64,000 bases of DNA from Scilla litardierei (lineage: Eukaryota; Streptophyta; Magnoliopsida; Asparagales; Asparagaceae), in assembly GCA_030789695.1 (NCBI GenBank), contig CM061139.1:104878837-104942836 (forward strand), read 5' to 3'. The position numbers and the translations under genes are program-made. Every line of letters starts with the position of its first letter. Position 1 is the stretch's first letter. Below the pieces are notes generated by a model that saw only the letters and a program-made list of their open reading frames with translations, was not told where the DNA came from and made no database searches. This document shows positions 57,004 to 64,000 of this stretch, one piece after another.

Positions 57004-58516
57004 GCGCTTGCTAGGATTCAACTGGTGGATAGGAAGAAAAAGAGGAGAGGAATATTTAAGTTCACGATCGAGCGTGCTCAAAAGTTAGGAGCTTCTCGAA
57101 TCGATCACTTGGTGCACTTTTCAACGAAGGGGGGCACCCTTATTTATATAGGGAGTCGGCCCCTCCACTTTCGTCACAAGCAATATGGGACAAACTTAAA
57201 TAAAAAGGGATTTTAATTAATTTAATGAAGTTAGTAAGCCTTTCACAAAGGCCCAACTTCAACCAATTAAATCTCCCTCGCCATTGAGCTTTAGAGGCGA
57301 TACAAGTTATCATTTCGAAGAGCTTGCCAGCCTGCAAAGCGGGCTGGCCCCACTTACAAAAGCGAGTGCGCCTACTTTTGAAGCGGGCGCGCCTGCCCCC
57401 TTTAGCAGGCGGCCTCCATTCCAAGTGGGTCTGACCCACTTGGTCCCTTTCTGCTGTTTTTGACTTTCTGGGCTCGTTTGAGCTCCGTTTTTAATTCGGT
57501 TTGAACCTACGTTTAGACTGGGACGATCTCGTCATTCATGCAACCATTCTGATACGTTTATTCCATTAAATATAATCGTAAACAATTCACGAAACATTTA
57601 ATCTAGTTTGCATCACATGCAAAATTTGTCCACTATTAAACTTGAACTCACAACTAACTTGTGGACTTAAGTATTCCATTTCATCGAACGAATTCTGCTT
57701 AACGTTCTTCCTATTACTAAGATGTAGATACTACTCAGTGTGAGACCCTACAGCCTGACCCTACTACGGGTTGGGGCTTGAAACCCCTAGACGACGGTAA
57801 CCACGAGCAGTAGGCGTCGTCCCTATTTCAGAATTATACTTACGTGATCGACCCATTGATGAACGTGTCGTCGGGATCCCTCTGACTGTGTCAGTGATGA
57901 ATTCCGTAGTTTTAGTCCCTTCGTCAAGACTGTGTCTCTACATTGCCTAGGGTATGGTTTACCGTCAACCACATTAGCTAACATCGGTCAGTATACAGTG
58001 TTCTTTGTCGTATTCACGTTGTACATCCTACAATGTACCCCGGCCGAGGATTAACACAAAGACCGTACTGATCCAGTGACACTAACTTCCCATTAACAGA
58101 AGAGACGAATCCCGTCTTAGTCATCTACTTCCCTCGTGAGCTTCAGGTGTCACCCAACCTAAGATCTTTCAGCAGGCCGAGCCTCGAAGCTAGATCATAG
58201 ATCTAAGTGACACTATCCATTCACAGGTTCGTACTGATGACTTCAGGTCTTAAGGACCAGCTTGCCTATCATCACTCTAGAGTTTTTATTGACAATCTAG
58301 TTAAAGTTTAACCATTTAATAACTCTAAGTTGGTCGTTCAGTGAACTCATTCTCTAATGAACACCTGTGTCTTGTCTTCGACTTTGCCAAGTCGAATGAC
58401 TATGAAATCATCATTACCTTAAGGTAAGACAAAGACACAATGGTCTAACCGTTGTGTCGATATCCTATTCTCGACACATCTATGACCATGAACCGTTTAA
58501 GACTTAAGTTTCTAAT

Positions 58517-60257
58517 TGTTGGATATTGGACTCCCCGGATTTGGTTTTGGATGATGAACAAACATAAATATATCGTGAACTAACACTTTGTGAGCGCAGT
58601 TATGGAGATCGTCGCCAAATTCATATGAACATCCCAAGCGACGTCTCAAGACTTCTCAAAGCACGTGATCGTATGTCTAAAGCTTTGTTGAAGCTTATGG
58701 ACCATTTTAGAAGTCACGAAGATTCGATTGAAGCTGTTGAAGACGGTATCGTCAAGTCTTATTTATATTCTTTTAAGCTTCTTTCGTAGAATGTTAAGCC
58801 TTGAGTAGGTCTTACGTTTTAAATCTTCATAACGCTCCTATCTTAGATCTAGGATCTTGTAAGAAGTCCATATAAACTTTCCTGAAGCATCGCGCTTCGA
58901 TTCGCGACTTCTTGTGCATGTTAGTTGGTTCAAGAAGAAGAACCAACCGACTAGATGGTGATCTAGTCGGTCGGCCAAGCTTCTTTGACCGACTAGTTTG
59001 CGTCAGTCAATTCATAGCTCTTTACTGTTTACAGTTAGTCGGTCTACATTGACTCACCGACCGACTAGTTTGTGAACTAGTCGGTTAGTGATGCTTCTTG
59101 GACCGACTAGTTGAGCTTCTACTGTACATGCCAACTTACTGTTTATCGTTAGTCGGTCTATGTTTATTTGGCGACCGACTAGTTGATGAACTAGTCGGTC
59201 AACTTTTGTTCTTGGACCGACTAAATCAATTTGTACTCAGACTATTTGTTTTATCTCTTAGTCGGTCTAAGTTCACTCACCAACCGACTAGTTGTGAAAC
59301 TAGTCGGTTGGCAAGTGTTCTTTGACCGACTAGTTCTGTTAGTCTGAACTTCGACCTATTCTCTGTTCATCACTTAGTCGGTTCATGTTGATTGACCGAC
59401 CGACTAGTTGATGAACTAGTCGGTCAGTGGTTGTTCTTTGACCGACTAGTTTGGTTCAGAATAGAGCCGTTGGAGCTTTAATTGAAACGTTTTTCTCTCC
59501 CTCTTTCCTCTAACCTAAAAATACTTGGAGTGCTGCATTCATTGCACTCAAGGCTGATTTTAAGAGAACTTTAGAGATCAAAGAGAAAGCATTCATTCCT
59601 TATTCAAAGCTCATTCATTTCCAATCTTGAATCTCTCCTCACTCTTATTTCAAAAGAGAGATTCATTGATTGTGAGTCTTCCAAGCCAAGTGCTTGATTC
59701 TAGGTCACCAACAACCTCATAGCTCTCCATCGCTGATCTACATCTTGGAGCTAGGGTTTGGTGCCTCTTCATCTTCCCGAAAATCCGTTTTTCCCTAAAT
59801 CGTAAGTTTTACTCAAGGCATAGGATTTTGTCGGTAAGAATTTCTATTTCAATTTACTTTCATATTGTAAGTTTTACTCTCGGTTGTGAGAGTGTGTTTG
59901 TGATCCCGGGTTAGGCGAGTCACAATTTCATTTGTGTATGATTTGACTTGTGAAGGTTTTTCACAAGTATTTCATAGTGGAAATCTTGAGTTAGGGTTTC
60001 TAACTCGAGTATCCGGAGGGGATCCGGGTGTTTGGGACATAGGATCACCGGGAACAAGTCGGGGAGACTTGGGTGGATACGAACCCAGTAATATCGTTTG
60101 TTTGCGATTGTTTCTTTGTTGTCTAACATTTACATTTCCGCATTTCCGCATTGTTTGGTAGAGTTTGCAAGGTAATTAGGAATTAGCCTCTTAATTATTT
60201 TAAAGTACTATTCACCCCCCCTCTAGTACTTGTGCAGTAGCTTAGCAGGGCATTACA
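58517..60257 (+). mobile_element. Solo LTR with GACCGACTAG array (1.74 kb)
   Basis: TGTTGGATATTGG to GGGCATTACA, bordered by CTAAT at 58512-58516 and 60258-60262. The flanking copia LTR joins perfectly when it is removed. Its ends are of copia style, unlike E3. It carries five ~114-base units of the palindrome array (58945-59455) and a weak TATA-like CTAAAAATAC near 59515. Orientation is inferred from the array/leader order shared with E3. Confidence 0.85.
58945..59455. repeat. GACCGACTAG palindrome array in solo LTR
   Basis: Five tandem units of about 114 bases built like the E3 array (pair, single, single). The ~75 bases before it (GCATCGCGCTTCGATTCG, GTGCATGTTAGTTGGTTC) also match E3 (7808-7860). 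Confidence 0.9.
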
Positions 60258-61079
60258 CTAATCAGTCACTAACTTCTCATAATCGAGATCTACATTTGGA
60301 TACGTAATGACCTGACTATAAGTCTAAGGAAATTATCTAAGTATATGATTCTACTAATTCATACTTAGGATAATTAATACCATATAATTATTAGGACGAG
60401 ATGATTATCGTAGGATAAATGCCTCAAGGGCATACTTCTTCCTACACCATAGGCTTGAATTAAACGACATAGTTTTGACAAAGAGACTAAAATTGCTGTA
60501 TTTATCACAGACACAGTCAGAGTGGTCTTGACAATACTCATATCAATGAGTTAACCACATAAGTATGATACTGAAACAGGGACAGCACCTGCTGCTCGTA
60601 ATTACTGTCGTCTGGGGCTTCGAGCCCCACCTGTAGTAGGGTCAGGCTGTATGGTCTCATACAGAGTGTGACCTTCGTCAAGTAATAGGTAGAAATTAGG
60701 AATAATATGCATTTGATGCAAGGGATAATATACTGCAAAGAGTTTACAATTATCTTCTGCATTCGGGATAAATGATCCTGAGTGCAAGTAGGAGATGTTG
60801 GGAGATGTATTCCCTCAGATCATTTGTATTTGATGCAAATAATTTTATATAATAGATGTGAAAATTTTGCATTTTATACAAAGGGAAATTTAATACGTCG
60901 TAAATTGTTTACGTGCGTATTTAATTAAAGAAATGCATAGAAAAGTTTATCTAGATGACGGAAATGTCTCAGTCTAAATCCAGGTTCGAACGACGTCCAA
61001 AACAGACATCAAATGCACAAGTTACGGCCAAAACCGTCAAGGAGCGCAAAGGGGAGGGTCAGCTCAATCTGTTGGGCTA

Positions 61080-61300
61080 AACCCAACTCTAAGCAGGCCC
61101 ACAAGGTGGGCCCGTGCCTGCATAAGGGGGCCTGCGCCTGCTGGCGCAAGCGGGGTGCCCCACCCGCTAAGCGGGCGTGGGTGCCCGCGCCCGCTGGCAA
61201 CGGGCGGGGCCCACCCGCCTGCCCGCTGCAGGTACAGTGCGTGTGCTGCCCGCCTAGGGCGCAGGTGGGGCCCGCGGGTGGGCCCCACCTGATGGCTAGG
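61080..61300. repeat. GC-rich palindromic island in LTR B
   Basis: Words such as GCGGGC, GCCCGC and GGTGGGCCC are repeated and self-complementary. It has the same position as 25625-25866, 40750-40855 and 57330-57435, but different words and length in each. Confidence 0.75.
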
Positions 61301-61590
61301 GGTGCTTAGTTTTGAAACAGCAGGCTTTTTGCGAAAATCTTGTTTTTGTCCATCTTTGAGTCCACGTCTGAGGGGTCAAACGGACTTGGAATGGTTCGCC
61401 GTTTTTTCCTACGTGTTCACCATTCAGCGCTCTTCGATTTGATAGGTTGTATCAATTGTGGAGCTCAAGAGCGAGGGAGTTTAAATTAATAGAAGTTTGG
61501 CCTTTCTTTAAGGCAAACTAACTTGAATTTTTTACTCCAAAAGTTTTAGTCCCACATCAAAAATGGAGTTGAAGGGAGGGGCCAGCCGCC

Positions 61591-61600
61591 TATATAAATA
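61591..61600 (+). promoter_or_regulatory. TATA box of copia LTR B
   Basis: TATATAAATAGGGGC, identical in core to the box in LTR A. Confidence 0.75.
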
Positions 61601-62181
61601 GGGGCATGCCCCCTCCTCATAACTCGTTCCAAGCTCTAGATCTGTGTAGCTCCCAAAAGTTTGTAGCACGCTCGGATCTAAGCTTAAAAATAAATATTTT
61701 CTTCTCCATATATTTCTCCATTGCTCCTGAAGGGCTCTAGCAAAGCCACGAAGGGGCTCGAATTCGATCCAGAGTCTTGGCGAAGGGTCAACTCAAGGTG
61801 AAACTTTCTTCGACATGTGGTTGGCTCAGCGACAAGGAGGTGGCTCGCCTCGGAACGTGGTTCGGTTCGGGAAGCGTTTCAGCTCGGGATGAGGAGCGGC
61901 TCGGGACGCGGTTCCGTACACTTTGCTGGTGCAAGCAAAGTTCTGGGTATGTAGTTTAATTAAGCATTTCATTTATTATATTGCAGTAACTTAGATCTAT
62001 CTTGGGGTGGTCAGATCCGTCTCAAGATAGTAGAGATCCTGGCTAGGGACTTGATATCCTTAGGGCTTGCTCGTTAAATAGTTTAACGTTTTCCGCTGCT
62101 TTCTTTTCTGTTTGCTTCTATCGTTCGTCCGACGTAGGAGGGGCATAGAGTAATGCCCTAAGGGTCCCTCAAAACCCATCA

Positions 62182-63465
62182 GATCAGGCCCATATAAATA
62201 GGTTCTAAGGAGGCAATTTGATGGTATGCAGTGTAATTGCATGTCCACATGCAGTCACCAAACAACTGGATTTTTATCGGATGAGTAATTCGTTTAAATC
62301 ATTTTAATGATTTATACATATAACCCATTTTTGGGTGTGGACACACACTTCAGGATGTTCGACATTATTCCAGTTGAAAAAACTGTTTGATTTCTCAGTG
62401 TTATCTAATGTTCCCGTCATTTGGTAATGTGTCTTATATGCTGTGAAAAAGGCTGGACTGTGGTTGGATAATAGGTTTGATAATGATCATTTTTAGAGGA
62501 TATATGGATGAGTACACTAAGGTACATCATCAGCCCTATGTAGGGAGTGGATAAGTCCACTTTTACCACTCAAATACTCTCAAGAGACCCAGAGGTCTTA
62601 TAATTTAATGATGATAGTAAATATATCATCTTAAATTCCTTTGAATGGGACAATGAAAGCTTCACCCTTTTGAAGAATCTTTGGGTTCTTCAGTTTTATA
62701 GGATTGGTTAATGATGTCGTGCATCATTAATCAAGGATGATCAAATATAACATACCAAAGTTTAAAAATTTGGTCGTTTCTTGGCACTTTAGGTGCTCCA
62801 GTATATATGCTTCCTCCTTTTATTTTTCTTTGTATAGCATATGACTTTTGAAAGTCTTTTTGAAGTCTCAAGTATGGTCTTCATGCCATTTTTCTTGAGT
62901 TATGCTATTAAGGATTTCGTTTTGACGAATATCCTTTGAAACTTTATAAGTTTCAGAGAGTACATGGCATTCTCATTTTATTTTTAAGAGTATTTAGGTT
63001 TGCTATTCCTGATTCTCAATTTCAAACATCCCAAATAGATCTTTTTGACTATCATAAGGGTAAAAATGCTTCCTATAGCATATGTCATGAGGTATAATTT
63101 GGATAAAAAATATACATAATCGTTTGGCAAATATTTATAGCAAACCATTCGCAGTAAAATAAAATATATAAAAAGCATGATATTCATCAATAAGAAATAT
63201 TGTGATAATGCATTTAAACACATATATACTGTAAGAAAATACTCCTGATAATTATGTTATGGCAACAATTTTTATAGTTTGATGTGTGCTCGAGGAATTG
63301 CTAAGTAGACAAATTCTAGGTTTGTACCAATATTTTATATTGGACTAGCTTTGCCAGTTGGACGTATGCTATAAGTTGCTATGAGAAGTTCTTTGTATTT
63401 GCTCTGACATTAGTAGGCAGTCAAGCATCTCAGAGTACTTTATGAAGTTTCCTTCACAGTTTGCT
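62182..63465. other. Degenerate flank, unassigned
   Basis: AT-rich, with CCCATATAAATAGG at about 62189-62202 resembling the box in the LTR at 22250-22748. No readable domain was found. The 115-base phrase around TTAAGGATTTCG and CGAATATCCTTTGAAACTT (62860-62952) recurs at 63904-63998. Confidence 0.4.
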
Positions 63466-63800
63466 TCATCAGAATCGTGTCTTTCTCGTGGAAAGAAGTG
63501 AAAGTCATTTCTAACATACGCATCTGAGAGACTTCCTCACCATGACGCTATAGGCGTGTGGTGATGTTAAATAGAGCTGAATTGTATTCAACAATGGACT
63601 TGAAGTCCTGGAGTCTCATAAATTCTCTTACTCATACCAGGCTCTTGGAAGTATAACATCTTTATGATGTTTATACCTTTCATCCAAGACCGCCCATAAC
63701 ATTGTATGGGTCCTCAACAGTGAGGTACTTTGATTTCAGAGCTTTGTCCATGTGGCGGTGGATGGCTTTTGCCATTGCTATTCCTCTTCGAACTATGTCA
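63466..63800 (-). pseudogene. Copia gag relic
   Basis: Minus-strand pieces HRHMDKALKSKYLTVEDPYN (about 63700-63760) and RLQDFKSIVEYNSALFNITT (about 63550-63615) match the conserved copia gag segment (UBN2-type, normally YLTV-DP and LQDFKSV-EYNSALFRI). Stops occur between and within them, so it is a relic. Copia gag forms the virus-like particle. Together with the pol relic at 22749-24684 it could be the other end of one old copia copy split by the 37-kb block, but the junctions do not prove this. Confidence 0.6.
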
Positions 63801-64000
63801 CATCTTCCCTTTCCCTTTGTATTAGACCTTGTTTTTATTCTTCCACTTTCTCACTCAACATTTATTTCGTTGTATAGCTTCAGAGTTTTCAATGTCTATT
63901 TAAGTACTCAAGTATGGCTTTAATGCCATTTTTCTTTCTTTTAAGTATGCTATACAAACATTAAGGATTTCGTTTAAACGAATATCCTTTGAAACTTAGT
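63801..64000. other. Flank with second copy of the 62.86 kb repeat
   Basis: The sequence from about 63880 to 63998 repeats 62850-62952 in direct orientation with substitutions. Nothing coding is visible. Confidence 0.5.

Larger units (their letters stand above)
57004..60441 (-). repeat. Copia LTR truncated at left, holding a solo LTR
   Basis: It matches 40310-42149 (same orientation), with TATA at 57140-57152 (minus) and GC words at 57330-57435. On the minus strand the start TGTAGGAAGAAGTATGCCC is intact at 60441, but the last ~430 bases of the LTR are missing at 57004. The inner insertion 58517-60257 has its own duplication. Confidence 0.75.
60442..62181 (+). repeat. Copia LTR B, plus orientation, truncated at left
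   Basis: 60442-60798 is the inverse of 36475-36810. The internal boundary GCAAGTAGGAGA/TGTTGGGAGATG is at 60787-60810. TATATAAATAGGGG is at 61591-61604, GC-rich words at 61080-61300, and the end CCTCAAAACCCATCA at 62181. It therefore mirrors LTR A at the other side of the 24.7-62.2 kb block. Confidence 0.7.

Noticed and set aside
61947..61986. Possible leader intron in copia LTR B (GGGTATGT ... TTGCAG)
   Set aside because: About 40 bases is too short for a plant intron, and splice-like words are common in AT-rich sequence.
24685..62181. A giant DNA transposon with long terminal inverted repeats
   Set aside because: The inverted ends are LTRs: TATA boxes, PPTs and a copia RNase H tail adjoin them, they are truncated differently, and the outer flanks show no matching duplication.
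1..64000. A coordinated novel gene system (defence, biosynthetic or toxin cluster)
   Set aside because: Every recognisable coding domain belongs to LTR retrotransposons. I found no operon-like or pathway-like gene set.

Overview
This window looks like intergenic DNA from a large, repeat-rich flowering-plant genome. The evidence is nested LTR retrotransposons of plant-specific lineages (Ty3/gypsy Athila and Tat, Ty1/copia), LTRs of 1-2.8 kb, plant-style TATA boxes, an Athila tRNA-Asp-type primer site and 5-bp target duplications. I see no intact host gene, no rRNA or tRNA gene and nothing prokaryotic. The only possible host coding sequence is a two-exon scrap at 21.1-21.6 kb. The species cannot be named from what is visible.

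Layout. (1) 1-3230: left-cut end of a minus-strand, apparently non-coding LTR element ('E4'). It sits in the 5' LTR of (2), a decayed plus-strand Tat-lineage element ('T', 3231-21015) with PBS, PR, RT, RNase H, integrase, a tandem stem-loop array, an antisense ORF with its own TATA box, PPT and 3' LTR. (3) 7540-16613: a young, complete, non-coding element ('E3', LARD type) inserted in T with target duplication CCATC. (4) 21016-22249: possible gene scrap and AT-rich DNA. (5) 22250-24684: minus-strand copia relic (LTR, RNase H, RT, integrase tail). (6) 24685-38479: minus-strand copia 3' LTR ('A') and RNase H tail. It is split by a complete Athila element ('Athila1', 25867-36059, duplication CCTGG) with an intact 1153-codon pol frame whose integrase has lost its first catalytic Asp. 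(7) 38480-44371: a second minus-strand E3/E4-like element ('E5') with a solo copia LTR (39887-42149) in its LTR. (8) 44372-45133 and 56676-57003: halves of an unclassified LTR-like leader, with a 73-bp-arm hairpin, split by a second Athila element ('Athila2', 45134-56675) that keeps gag, PR and the Athila ORF-1/env-like gene but has no RT, RNase H or integrase. (9) 57004-62181: a truncated copia LTR (minus) holding a solo LTR (58517-60257, duplication CTAAT), joined head-on to a copia LTR of the same family in plus orientation. (10) 62182-64000: degenerate flank with a copia gag relic.

How the parts relate. By-eye LTR divergence orders the complete insertions as E3 (about 1%), Athila1 (about 2-3%), Athila2 (about 5%), youngest first. 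E3, E4, E5 and Athila2 lack pol and would need proteins from other elements. Athila1 may also have been immobilised by its integrase substitution.

The most interesting signal is not a gene. Nearly every LTR family here carries its own array of short, CG-containing, self-complementary words, and one such array (GACCGACTAG, unit about 114 bp) with its flanking sequence is shared by two LTR families with different ends.
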